Part shown: one piece after another, positions 11,447 to 21,453 of the stretch
Layout: each line of letters begins with the position of its first letter
Position numbering within the stretch: the stretch's first letter is position 1
NCBI GenBank assembly: GCA_023334545.1
Contig: JAADVB010000092.1
Span: 1-63,321, forward strand
Length of the DNA: 63,321 bases
Direction: 5' to 3'
Origin: Salisapilia sapeloensis
Taxonomy: Eukaryota > Oomycota > Peronosporomycetes > Peronosporales > Salisapiliaceae
Notes under the pieces: generated by a model
Seen by the model: the letters and a program-made list of their open reading frames with translations, nothing else
What the model was told of the DNA's origin: nothing
The model's database searches: none
Position numbers and translations under genes: made by a program

Positions 11447-12902
11447 ATGCTCTCGAAACTCGGCCAGAAAGCCACCGCGCCACTGCGTCGCTCGCTGTCG
11501 TCGGCAGCAGCGCAAACGTACCCGTCCTACGTGCTCCAGGCCCCGGCCACGGAGGTCTCGACGCTCGAAAACGGACTGCGCGTGGCGTCCGAGGGCGGCC
11601 ATGGCGACACGGCCACCGTCGGTGTCTGGATTGGCGCCGGATCTCGCTACGAGACGGAACAGAACAACGGTGCGGCCCACTTCTTGGAGCACATGTCCTT
11701 TAAGGGCACCCAGAAGCGTACGCAGCAGCAGCTCGAGATGGAAATCGAGAACATGGGCGGTCACTTGAACGCCTACACGAGCCGTGAGCAGACGGTCTAC
11801 TACGCCAAGGTGCTCAAGAAGGACGTGCCGCGCGCCATGGACATCCTCAGCGACATCCTCCAGAACTCCAAGCTCGACGAACAGGCCATCGAGCGTGAGC
11901 GTGACGTCATCCTCCGTGAGATGGAAGAAGTGAACAAGCAGGAGGAAGAGGTCATCTTCGACCGTCTCCACGAGACCGCTTATATGGACAACGGTCTCGG
12001 CCGCACCATCCTCGGCCCCATTGACAACGTACGTACACTTACAGCTTCTATATCCCCAAGCTCCTCGTAGTTATGTCTACTACTAGATCCGTAACCTGCA
12101 AAAGCACGACCTCGTCGACTACATCAAGACGCACTACACTGCTCCTCGCATGGTTGTCGCTGGTGCCGGTGCCGTCGACCACTCTCAGTTGGTCGAATTC
12201 GCCCAGAATTCGTTCGGGAACCTCCCGTCCGAGCCGCGTGTGGCGCCCACCCTCGAGCCCGTGCGCTTCGTCGGATCTGACGTCCGCATCCGTGAGGATA
12301 GCATGCCTCTTGCTCACGTCGCCATCGCCTTTGAAGGTTTCAGCTGGACGAGCGAGCATGCGTTCCCGCTCCTCATCATGCAGACGCTTCTCGGCAGCTG
12401 GGACCGCACGTCTGGCGCCGGTATGAACATGTCGTCTAAGCTCGGACAAGTTGTCGCTGAGAAGGAGCTCGCCCACTCGTACATGACGTTCAACACGTGC
12501 TACCAGGACACTGGTCTCTTCGGTGTCTACGCCGTCGCCGACCAGTACCAGCTGAACGACTTGACGTGGTACACGATGGAGGCGCTCGTCCGCCTCGTCC
12601 ACAAGACTTCGGACGAAGAGGTGGAACGCGCCAAGACCCAGCTCAAGGCCAACATGCTCATGCAGCTGGACGGATCGTCTCCTATCTGCGAGGACATTGG
12701 TCGTCAGATGCTCACATACGGCCGTCGCTTATCGCCTGCTGAGGTCTTTGCGCGCATCGACGCCGTGGACGCTGCTGCGGTGCGTCAAGCCGCGGATGAA
12801 GTGATCAACGACAAGGAACACGCCTTGGCGGCCATGGGTCCGATCCACGAACTTCCGGACTACACGTTCATCCGTCGTCGCTCGTACTGGCAGCGATACT
12901 AG
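11447..12902 (+). CDS. PMPCB: Mitochondrial processing peptidase beta subunit
   Basis: Exons 11447-12028 and 12087-12902 (intron 58 nt) encode 465 aa. MPP-beta is the catalytic M16 metallopeptidase subunit that removes presequences from imported proteins in the matrix. The inverted zinc motif is HFLEH (His78, Glu81, His82), followed by MSFKGT, with the distal glutamate in the REMEEV helix. The N-terminus ([19 protein letters not shown]) is a good presequence. The Gly-rich loop region expected of MPP-alpha is absent, and the C-terminus ends in SYWQRY as is usual for beta. I used the ATG at 11447; a GTG lies two codons upstream. GC-rich third positions compared with neighbours suggest high expression. 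Confidence 0.97.
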
Positions 12903-12969
12903 GGATGCAACCATAAGCTGCATGCCATTGCATGAAGAATACAATGACAGACAAAAGACTTTGGTGGTT

Positions 12970-14265
12970 TCATTTCTGAGCTTGTTTCAAATACGTCTCT
13001 GCTTGCGAGATCTGCGCCACGACGTGCTCCCGTTGTGTCGTCGGAGCGTACTTGGGCGAGGTGTCGACTGTGAATGATGGCAGAGGCTCGATGACCGCGT
13101 CTCCGTTTGCACCGTTGAATCGCACGACTGACTGCCGGCGCTCCTTGCCATTCACCACTCGATGCTGCGTTCATTAGTTATAAGGAGGACTAGATAGGAT
13201 AGACTAGTGGGAATGTACCTCTGTAGCCTGGAGGAGTCCGTTCGTCCAACGCTCGAGCATGTCTCCGATGAGAATGAAGAGTCGGTCGTGGCAGACGGGA
13301 GCTTGGATCCAATGACCCTGTCGATGCCGAAGGTGCAGGCCAGGTCCATTCTGATGGATGATTGTAAAGCACTCAAAGTCCGTGTGGGAAGAGATGCCGA
13401 CAAGAGAAGAGTCTGGTTTGGATGGTGCCTCTGGATACGTCAGAAGTCGCATGAACGCCTCTGCTTCGTCACCAACGTGTTGCTGCCATATCGTCAGATA
13501 CAGATATTTGTAGATGTTCAAGTTATATTAATTACCTCGAATGTGTCGGATGGAAGGGATAGCATCTCTGCGAAAGACTGGAAGAGAACGGACGAGACGA
13601 TCGATGTCTCTTCATACAAGCTGTAGACATCTTGCTGGAAGTTGTCCAGTTCGGTCGGCCAATTGTTCGGACCGAGGCTAGAGCCTTCTCTTATGAAAGA
13701 GGCAGGCAGCTCTTTCGCGAGATCGAAACCTTCGACGTACGAGACTGCACCTGGTTGATACTATTGATTACCATAAGTCCGATGACAAGCGGAAACTTGG
13801 GAAATTACACGTACTGATGGTTCTTCAAAGAGAGGAGTCCATCCCTTGTTATTGGGAGATCGCTTGACGTGGTACTTTTGCTTGACGTCGTCCGGGAGAT
13901 GAAGGAACTCATCCTTTCGCTTGTAGGCCTGAGAAAACCATTCGCTAAGAGACTTGAGCAAAATAAAGTAGGGAATGTATGATGGAAACCTGGTTGATTA
14001 GACCACTTGGTAGGACTCCTTTCGTTGGAATAGTGAAAAACCCTGTCATCACGCATGCTTCTTTCAATTGAGCTAGAATCTCTTCCTTTTCTCCCCATGA
14101 TACGCTTCGCTCCTCTCGTCGGGCCTGCACAAGCGGACCGATATCGACCACTGGTAATTGCGACAATGACACCTCCGAAGCTGTCAGGTCACTTGCCGAC
14201 GAGCCAAAGTACTTCCTCGTAGGTGTCAATCGCTGCGAAAGCCATCGCGTACTTCCTCGCCACAT
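12970..14265 (-). CDS. 2-oxoglutarate/Fe(II)-dependent dioxygenase (isopenicillin N synthase-like)
   Basis: Five exons (14265-13990, 13952-13815, 13760-13536, 13482-13219, 13164-12970) encode 365 aa. The N-terminal DIOX_N part contains LPVVDIGPL and a GFF strand. The second part is the jelly-roll oxygenase domain with iron ligands His246 and Asp248 (HTDFEC) and His302 (HRVVNG), plus the 2-oxoglutarate R-x-S at Arg311-Ser313. The segment EPSYQPGAVSYVEGFDL, formed across one intron, is typical of the family. The basic N-terminus before ~residue 30 could be a mitochondrial presequence. The substrate cannot be deduced. Introns are 37, 54, 53 and 54 nt; the 37-nt one (13953-13989) is required by frame. 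The gene converges on MPP-beta with a 67-bp gap. Confidence 0.9.
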
Positions 14266-14444
14266 CACGTCTGCACCGCTATAGGATCTGTCTGTCCGAC
14301 TAAAATAGCTACTTTTTATCTATAAACGCATCGTTCCGTCAGTCCTCGGATTCCATACGACTTGCTAAAATACTCATAATAAATTGATATTCGCCATGAA
14401 TCGCTCTACTCTTGGCCCAATTCCACACTCGATCGGACTCGAGT

Positions 14445-15575
14445 ATGTCTTACTTGGAAGAGTCTTCCCACTTTAACAATTGGATCTTCACGAAAGATGA
14501 GCTAGACCGATGTGCACGCCTACGACGTGCCAAGTGTCGAAAAACCCTGCGTCTAGAACGAGAGCAAAAGACCCAGCAGGAGGCTGTAGCACCACGTAAA
14601 GCTCGAGCGTTTGCAGCCTTACTACCTCGAAGTTCCACCGCGATTGAAGACACGAACGACTGGCATGACGTCGTGAATCTCGATATAGACCAGGAGGAAG
14701 CAAGTGAAGACTCATTTGAAGCAGAGACGCCGATGGATCCACCTCTTTTATCTGCGCTGGAAGAAACGGTCCTCCAATCGCATTATGAAAAGATGATCCA
14801 AGATAGCTGTACGCAGCTATTCCGTACTTCTGATAAAGTTAAAGGCTGTGCTGTGATGCTATTCAAACGCTTCTACCTGTCGAACAGTGTCATGGAGTTC
14901 CATCCAAAGTACATTGTGCCCACGGCCATCTACGTTGCTGGCAAAGTCGAAGAGCAGTATCTAAGCGTTGATACCGTCGCAGACAAACTGTCCATTGATC
15001 ATAAACACATCATTGCGCATGAAATGGTGCTACTAGACGGTGTACGCTTCCAGCTAATCATGTATCATCCGTTCCGAGCACTCTTGGGATTTTTGGATGA
15101 GTTCCGGGCGTTTAGCAAGAGTAAGAAATCGAAAGAGTACTCGTTAGACGTCCTCCAGAAACTCCATGCAGACTCCACCATCATCATAAATGAGCTTTTG
15201 CTCACGAACTGGCCGCTTCGGATGTATCCGTCCCATCTCGCACTCGCGGCGTTGTACCGGACGAGTGAGAAAGTGGGGGATCCAGAGCTGCGCCAAGAAG
15301 ATGTAGTCGAGTACATTCGAGCGAGTAAATTTTTGCCATCGGATGAGAACAAGAGGCAGGAGGCGGTTGACAAGATACTTGGGGATATACGAGCTATTGA
15401 CAAAGTGAATGATGACGAGGAGAAACCGAGTGCGAGTAAAGTATATAAGAAACTGAAGCAGTTCCATCCGGAAGAGAAGAGCTCGAAGAAAGAAAAGAAG
15501 AAGAAAGAAAAGAAGAAGCGAAAGGGAGAAAAGGACAAGGAGGACAAGGACAAGAAGAAGCAAAAGAAGGAATAA
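14445..15575 (+). CDS. CCNH: Cyclin H (CDK-activating kinase / TFIIH)
   Basis: This is a single exon of 376 aa. Cyclin H pairs with CDK7 (and MAT1) to phosphorylate CDKs and the RNA polymerase II tail. The N-terminus (NNWIF, then DELDRCARLRRAK) matches the cyclin H signature helix. The cyclin box contains FKRFYLSNSVMEF, AIYVAGKVEEQY and LDGVRFQLIMYHPFRALLGFL, followed by the second cyclin fold (WPLRMYPSHLALAALY). The C-terminus is a long Lys/Glu-rich tail of low complexity, longer than in the human protein. I chose the ATG at 14445. TFB4, another TFIIH subunit, lies 8 kb away on the same strand. Confidence 0.95.
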   Translation: MSYLEESSHFNNWIFTKDELDRCARLRRAKCRKTLRLEREQKTQQEAVAPRKARAFAALLPRSSTAIEDTNDWHDVVNLDIDQEEASEDSFEAETPMDPPLLSALEETVLQSHYEKMIQDSCTQLFRTSDKVKGCAVMLFKRFYLSNSVMEFHPKYIVPTAIYVAGKVEEQYLSVDTVADKLSIDHKHIIAHEMVLLDGVRFQLIMYHPFRALLGFLDEFRAFSKSKKSKEYSLDVLQKLHADSTIIINELLLTNWPLRMYPSHLALAALYRTSEKVGDPELRQEDVVEYIRASKFLPSDENKRQEAVDKILGDIRAIDKVNDDEEKPSASKVYKKLKQFHPEEKSSKKEKKKKEKKKRKGEKDKEDKDKKKQKKE

Positions 15576-15582
15576 AATGATC

Positions 15583-15954
15583 TTACTCGTCGTCACTTTC
15601 GCTTTCCTGCTCGGCCATCTTTTCACCTGCAAGTCTGTCAGTTTGTATCGATACACGGTAGACGGTAGGGTAGGACGTACGTAAGATTTCGACGATGGTG
15701 TGTTGAGTGCGTCGCTCTAGTTTCTTCAACATTGGCTCAATATCGCGTTCAATGTCCCAATTGGCGCGCTTGGGTGCTAAGTTTAACTCCTCTTCTTCCT
15801 CTGCTGCTTGTTCTCGTTCCTTTGACGGTTCCTGCTCCTCCTCTTCCGCTTCTACTTTATCTTCTGCAACATCCTTTCCTTCCTTTCGAGCTTTTGCTTC
15901 CCGCAGGAGCTTCAAGCGCTTTGCTCGCGGCACTTCCTCCGCCTCGGAGCTCAT
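15583..15954 (-). CDS. CCDC12: CWF18/CCDC12 spliceosome protein
   Basis: Exons 15954-15681 and 15626-15583 (intron 54 nt) encode 105 aa. The family (Pfam cwf18) is part of the NTC/PRP19-associated spliceosome. The diagnostic features are AKRLKLLREAKAR at the start, an acidic middle, then LNLAPKRANWDIERDI followed by a coiled coil ending in TIVEILREKM. The intron falls inside the codon for that last Arg, and splicing is needed for the correct C-terminus, which is acidic. The stop codon is only 7 bp from that of cyclin H, so the two transcripts must overlap. An upstream TTG in frame was rejected in favour of ATG. Confidence 0.9.
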   Translation of the reverse strand: MSSEAEEVPRAKRLKLLREAKARKEGKDVAEDKVEAEEEEQEPSKEREQAAEEEEELNLAPKRANWDIERDIEPMLKKLERRTQHTIVEILRTSYPTVYRVSIQTDRLAGEKMAEQESESDDE

Positions 15955-16582
15955 TCGTTCGTTCGTGTCCAACTTTTCGTGCTAACATCTACAACTTTGT
16001 ATGTCTATTACAACAACGCTTCTACTGTACACCAAAGAAAAGAACGAGAAAGAGTGCATGTGCTAGCTGCTTTTGCCCCCTCGTCCAGTACTCTAGCTAA
16101 GTTTCCTACTTTTGCATGCATAAACGAACCATTTTACCTAGGAGCTGTACTTAGAGCATAGCTATGATGTAGCATATAAAAGGTAGCTTTGTTTGCTGTC
16201 GATGCAAGCGTCGAAAGATAATAATCGAAACTCTCGATTCTACTACCGACATGTGAACGTTCCGACGGTAAGCCGCAACTTGGACATGAAGAACTAAGAT
16301 ACAACCAAGAACGAGCCAACGGATACGAAAACTTCCATATCTACTATATCGTGAGATCCACTAGCCTACGGACGACAGTCAAAGGACAAACCAACAGACG
16401 CCACAACAAAATACTGCCAATGTGTATCGCTCGCATTATTCACCCCGCAGACTTCTTCTTTGCCTTTGGCACATGCCTACTGTAGCCTCCAGATCAAATC
16501 GAAATCAAACGAAACGCTGTCTCCGAGCTTATCACGTGAAAATCCAAAGCTGTTTCAAATCAAATTCGGCCGACAGACCAAC
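15955..16582. other. 628-bp spacer with CWF18 promoter and zinc-finger gene 3' end
   Basis: Both flanking genes are on the minus strand, so this holds the promoter of the CWF18 gene and the 3' UTR of the CX4C repeat gene. Short open frames on both strands have no recognisable domain. No repeat or RNA gene is seen. Confidence 0.5.
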
Positions 16583-17719
16583 TTAATGGCTCGTACCTTC
16601 CATCTGACGCAGGTGCGCCGAGCACAGGCCCTTGCGACGGCATGGCTTGTCACAGCCGTCCGTCTTGCAGCGCTTGCCTCCGCCGTGCGTCGCGCACAAT
16701 CCGCCACCGCGGTCGTTGCGCATGCAGCCGGGGACTTCGCACAGACGCGAGCCACCGTGGAGGGCGCAGTAATCGCCTCGCTGGGTGCCCTTGTCACATC
16801 CCTTGGTGCGGCAGCGCTTTCCTCCACCGTGCGAACGGCAGAAGCCTCCGCCCTGAGAACTGCGCGTGCAACCGTCCACCTGGCAACGCGGTCCACCGCC
16901 GTGCGCTTTGCACAAAAAGTTCGACTGCGCAGCCTTCGTGCAGCCTTCGTGGGAGCAGCGCTTTCCGCCACCGTGGCGAATGCACAGGTTGCCTCCCTGA
17001 CTGCTCTTGTCGCATCCTTCGACGGCACAGCGACGTCCGCCACCGTGGGAGATGCAAAGTCCGTTGGAACGAGAGCGCTTGTAGCAGCCGTCTTGGCGGC
17101 AGAGACGTCGGCTCTTTGGCTCCATGGCCTTGGGCATCGCTGCAGGAGGCGTCAGCTTGAACTCCTCGTCGGTGAAGTCACTTTCGAGAGAGTCCATAAA
17201 GGACGTCAGCGGGGAGCTGGAGAGCACATTCAGGTTCAAAAGTCCATCATCTGGGTTCTCAACCGCAGCCGGCGACGACGTCTTCTTCTCCTCCGGCGCG
17301 TCCACCAAGAACGAGTACAAGATGGACATTTCCGTGCCGTCGAAGCCGTCATCCAAGTCCGTCACGTCCTTACGGTTCTCCGCAGATTCCGCCTCTTCAG
17401 TGAAATCTAAAAGAGCCTCAAGTTCCGCCGCGTCCGCATCTTCCTGCGCAGACATCTGTTTCGGTTCGTTAAAGTCGTCCAGAGACGAGCTAAAGTCAAA
17501 GCCACCGTTCACGAACGGTAGCGCAGGAGGCATGCCGACGGCGTCGGCGCTGAATTCTTCCTGCTGGAACGACCAAGGTGGTAGATTGTCCACCTGGGCC
17601 TGTTTTTCCATGCGCGGTTGCATGAACGCCGCCGGCGGGAAGGCCGACGACGCATCCTTCGCCGCAGCGCCGTTTCCGGACGGGAATCCGGAGAACATGG
17701 CTGTGGCCGCGGGGCCCAT
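16583..17719 (-). CDS. WRKY19-like CX4C/CX3H zinc-repeat protein
   Basis: This single exon encodes 378 aa. Residues ~205-370 are seven near-identical ~25-residue units of the form C-x4-C...C-x3-H followed by GGG (for example CAVEGC...CIRHGGG). Cys/Cys/Cys/His spacing suggests one zinc per unit. The N-terminal half is acidic and Pro/Ser-rich, like a transactivation region. Proteins of this type are abundant in oomycetes and are annotated 'WRKY transcription factor 19-like' because plant WRKY19 carries the same repeat; there is no WRKY domain here. A nuclear regulatory role is inferred only. The GC-rich, repetitive coding sequence creates a 316-codon antisense open frame that is not a gene. Confidence 0.85.
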   Translation of the reverse strand: MGPAATAMFSGFPSGNGAAAKDASSAFPPAAFMQPRMEKQAQVDNLPPWSFQQEEFSADAVGMPPALPFVNGGFDFSSSLDDFNEPKQMSAQEDADAAELEALLDFTEEAESAENRKDVTDLDDGFDGTEMSILYSFLVDAPEEKKTSSPAAVENPDDGLLNLNVLSSSPLTSFMDSLESDFTDEEFKLTPPAAMPKAMEPKSRRLCRQDGCYKRSRSNGLCISHGGGRRCAVEGCDKSSQGGNLCIRHGGGKRCSHEGCTKAAQSNFLCKAHGGGPRCQVDGCTRSSQGGGFCRSHGGGKRCRTKGCDKGTQRGDYCALHGGSRLCEVPGCMRNDRGGGLCATHGGGKRCKTDGCDKPCRRKGLCSAHLRQMEGTSH

Positions 17720-18661
17720 GGCCCCTAGGGCGTCCCTACTTTCAATAGGACGACACGTGGTTGCTAGTTATATGCTTGGCAAAGATGCCTCGATGTACTA
17801 TAAATTCCCTCAGACCAGTGCGAGGAGCTTGTGCTATTGTTGCTAATTTGCGAATGGCTTCTGTCCAGACGCTGTGGGTGGCGAATGCGAAAAGGGTCCA
17901 ATGAGAATCGGGTTCATTTGTAAAGACGCGATATGATTGGTGGAAAAAGGCCGAGCATAGAAACGCAGTCTAGAGACTCGATGTTGTGGAGTTTGAGTGA
18001 TGCGCAACCTGTTGAGAAGCTATCAGTGGTACGCGCGACAGGCCCGAGAGGTGATTAATATGATAGCAAGGCGGTCGTCGAAAGAGTCGTGGACGGAGCA
18101 AGTCTTCGACGTTAAACATTGCCAGTGAAACGCTTGTTGCCGGCTTTAAAAAGACCGTTGTCATTCGAGTAGACGTAGGCTTCCATAGAAAGTAACAACC
18201 TCGTTAGTATTTCGCAACTGCATGAACAAGAATATTCCGTTGGCTATAAAGTTTGTAGTGGGTAACGGCGTAGCATTTGGCCTGATGATGGTGTGCGTCT
18301 CTATGCAAATTTGAATCACACGTTTCGTTATTATCCTATGGTTCTTCGACTGCTAGTCATATCCTTTGGAAGCATGCTCTCGGTGAGATATACGCCTAGA
18401 TCGCAACTACTCTCATACCACCGAAATCACGGAAAGTTTATTTTGACACATGCAAGTTGAGAGAAGACGGACACGTTGAAGTGAACCCACTATATCAACT
18501 GTGACAGGTTTCTGCAATATAATCAGATATGAAAGGTTCCTCCATTCCATCCGATATCACGTCTGGAGGGAGACAAGATACCACATTCAATCGGACAGGT
18601 TTCGGTGTGTCTGTCTTAACAAGTCCACCGAGCGTCCGCAACTTCAAAAAGCGCCTGGAGA
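17720..18661. other. Divergent 940-bp intergenic region
   Basis: This lies between the zinc-repeat gene (minus) and the sugar transporter (plus), so it should carry both promoters. Open frames at 18501-18803 on either strand overlap each other and lack recognisable domains. No convincing TATA box, RNA gene or repeat is seen. Confidence 0.45.
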
Positions 18662-20329
18662 ATGCTCGAAGCGCACGACGCATCCGAACGGTTGCTACCT
18701 GCTTCAGACACTTGGATGGACTCGTCGTCTCCTTCTGTGCTCCATGGTGCCACTTCGCCATCTTCCTCACGTAAGAGTGGACAGCTAGAGCTTGCAGCAG
18801 CAATCGTCGCCCTCTCCTCCTTTCTATGGGGCTACGGTGTCGCCGTCTTAAATGTCTGTCTCGTGCCCAATGCTGCTGGGTCCATCCTCGTCGACATCAA
18901 TCTATCTACTTCAGAGCAAGAAACAGCCACTGCTCTCGTACTCGTGGGAGCGCTCTTCTCTGCATTACTGAGCAGTGGCATTGCCGACCGCCTCGGTCGG
19001 AAGAAGACCATCCTACTCAACAACGTCTTCTTCATTCTAGGAGGTGCCCTATGCACCATTGCCACGACTAAAAACATGCTCTTTGCTGGTCGATTCTTCA
19101 TTGGGTAAGCTATTCGCTAACTTGCTCCTACCATGACAAGGCTAAATTTCTTCATAGAGTCGCCTGTGGCATTGTCACCAATACAGTGCCGATCCTATTG
19201 AACGAGATCGCTCCAGTCTTTGCCTCTGGCCAAGTAACATCCTACCACCAGCTCTACTTGACCCTCGGTATGCTCACATCCGGCGTGCTTGGCTTCCTCG
19301 TCATCACGGACGTCCCATCCGGCTGGCGCTACCTGAACGCTGTGATCCTCATTCCATCCACTCTGCAGATCCTAGCGACTACCTGTATATCTGAAAGTCC
19401 TTGGTGGCTAATGAAGCATCGTGGATGGGATGCAAGTCGCGAAGCGCTAGAGTTTCTACGTCCAACCGGTCGAGCGGAGATGATTCAGGACGAATTGGAA
19501 GAAATCGCCAAGAGTATGGCCGATCGAGATGACGAGAAGCCAGCCTCATGGCGAGATTTAAGAAAACACAAGCGAATTGTACTCATGGGTACACTCCTCG
19601 TCTTCTTCCAAGCGTACGTTCCTATGCCTAGTGTATAGACACTCTAGAAGCTCATGAAAGTTTAGGATGACTGGGATCAACACCGTCATGCTGTACTCTG
19701 CCCAGATCTTTCATTTCGCTGGTGTAGATAACCCCTTTCTTGCCACAGCAGTCGTTGGCGTCGTGAATGTCATCGTGACCATCGCCTCCACGAGACTCGT
19801 AGATCGCTTCGGACGCCGACCACTGCTACTAGTTGGAACGTCTATCATGATCCTTGCACTCGTAACACTAAGTATCTCTCTACTTTACCTTGACAAGATG
19901 CCAGGCGTCCAAGGTGCCTTTGCTGTCAGTGCCGTCTTAGTCTTTGTCGCGGGCTTTGCCGTCGGTCTGGGAGCCGTCGTGTGGGTCGTACTGGCAGACA
20001 TTACGCCAGTGCAAGTACGATCAAAGGCGTTTTCCATGTTTATGGCAGTCAATTACATCTGTAACATTGCCATTGCGGTGGGCACACTGTCTGCTATTGA
20101 TGCGTTGGGTCGAGGAGAGGAGCGAGAGAAGAATGGGATTGCAAAGTTGTATTTGATTCTAGCTGCTATTGCGTTCGTCTGTGTCAGCTACGTGCTATTG
20201 AAAGTACCGGAGACGAAGAGGTCTGGACCGAAGAGCCGGAGAAACTTGGAGGAGGATGAGAAGAGCTTGCTTAGTATCACGGAAGAAGAGGAGGATTCGA
20301 TCGCAGCTTCAGATGTTACAGATTTGTAG
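18662..20329 (+). CDS. MFS sugar transporter (sugar porter family)
   Basis: Exons 18662-19104, 19158-19613 and 19666-20329 (introns 53 and 52 nt) encode 520 aa. Twelve hydrophobic segments are expected. Family signatures are DRLGRKK after TM2, the AGRFFIGVACG stretch across intron 1, ISESPWWLM in TM6 before the central loop, QAMTGINTVMLYSAQIF across intron 2, DRFGRRP after TM8, PVQVRSKAFSM, and PETK after TM12. It would carry hexoses across the plasma membrane by proton symport or facilitated diffusion. The exact sugar is not readable. The cytosolic tail is acidic. The start at 18662 leaves a ~45-residue cytosolic N-terminus, normal for the family. Confidence 0.92.
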
Positions 20330-21453
20330 AGTCGTAGGAAGGAAGCGCTACTACGAAGAAATGAAAGATGGTATCGATGGATGATTGACTGGTTTTGGGC
20401 TGTGAAATCATTTTGATAAGCCTTCTAGCACATCGAGATGGATTCTATGTCTGTGAAAGGAATGGACACTTGGTGGATATTCGTACTAGATACACTAGCA
20501 ACAAACTAGCTGCTTTAATAAAAGTAGAAGTATTTATCTCATCGAAAGGATCCTAGAAACTAGTGCTTCATGTACCAAATCTTGTAGGTATCTTTTTAGA
20601 TGCCATGGTAGCCTTCATCGGCTAAGCGTGCACGTATGCGTACACTTTGTCTACAGACGTCTACTGGAAGTGTAGAATGAGAAGCGGTTGGCGACCTTGA
20701 TTAACTCGGTACGTACTTTGAAGAGCCCAATGTCGTTTCTATTAATTTGTTTCGAGCTGGGAGAAACGTACGAACTGTCGAACGTGACGCAACACTTGCA
20801 ACGTGGTAGCTTCAACTATGCATGTGTATCTTTCGTACGAAAAAGAGCTTTAGAAATAGACTGATGCACTTTCCTCAAACCAATGCTCTACACTTGCACT
20901 GTGGCGTTGGATTTTAGTCGTAAGTTAGCAATCACGACCCTAGTGGCCTTTCGGCATCAGATAAAATCACGCAGGTACATCAAGAGTTTCCGCCTGCAGC
21001 AAGATACTAATGCACAGGACGTGCGATTCGTAGCTCAACCCGATCGTGCAAGTTGCTCTGCGTTGATGGTGGTTTCATGCATCAGGCTACAGGGAGACTA
21101 TCTAAGATGCTAGAAAGAAAAACACTTTAAGCGTCCCAGATGCGATACGTACACATGCATCTACAATTTATAAATCACCTGTATCTAATGTCCATCGTAC
21201 GACTCATAAAGCAATGCAAGACAAGTAATAAATGCATGTTCCATTGATGGAAACCTGACAGCTACCACTCTACCTCTCATGTCTCGAAAAGATACGCATT
21301 TTACTCGAGAGTATCAACTGACGGTAGAGATGGTGAAGCTGATGAGATACAAAAGCGAAGTGTGCATTCTGTCGTCCAATCGTGCAGTGCACACGGGCTG
21401 TGACTCCATCGACAGTCGATCATTTTCCTGGTTAAACGCTTGAACAAACAACC
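20330..21453. other. 1.1-kb intergenic region
   Basis: This region holds the 3' UTR of the sugar transporter and the promoter of the GH17 gene. An initiator-like TCATTTTCC lies at 21419-21427, 27 nt before the GH17 ATG. A tRNA A-box-like stretch near 21029 lacks a B box and is rejected. I see no other structure. Confidence 0.45.

Noticed and set aside
11360..11971. 203-codon minus-strand open frame opposite MPP-beta
   Set aside because: The sense strand encodes a complete, conserved protein; the antisense frame has no homologous motif.
16460..17410. 316-codon plus-strand open frame opposite the CX4C repeat gene
   Set aside because: It is the antisense of a GC-rich repetitive gene; its Ala/Arg/Val composition follows from the opposite strand and no domain is present.
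21020..21090. tRNA-like stretch with an A-box-like GTAGCTCAACCCG
   Set aside because: The last A-box base is wrong, no B box (GGTTCGANTCC) follows at the right distance, and no cloverleaf can be drawn.
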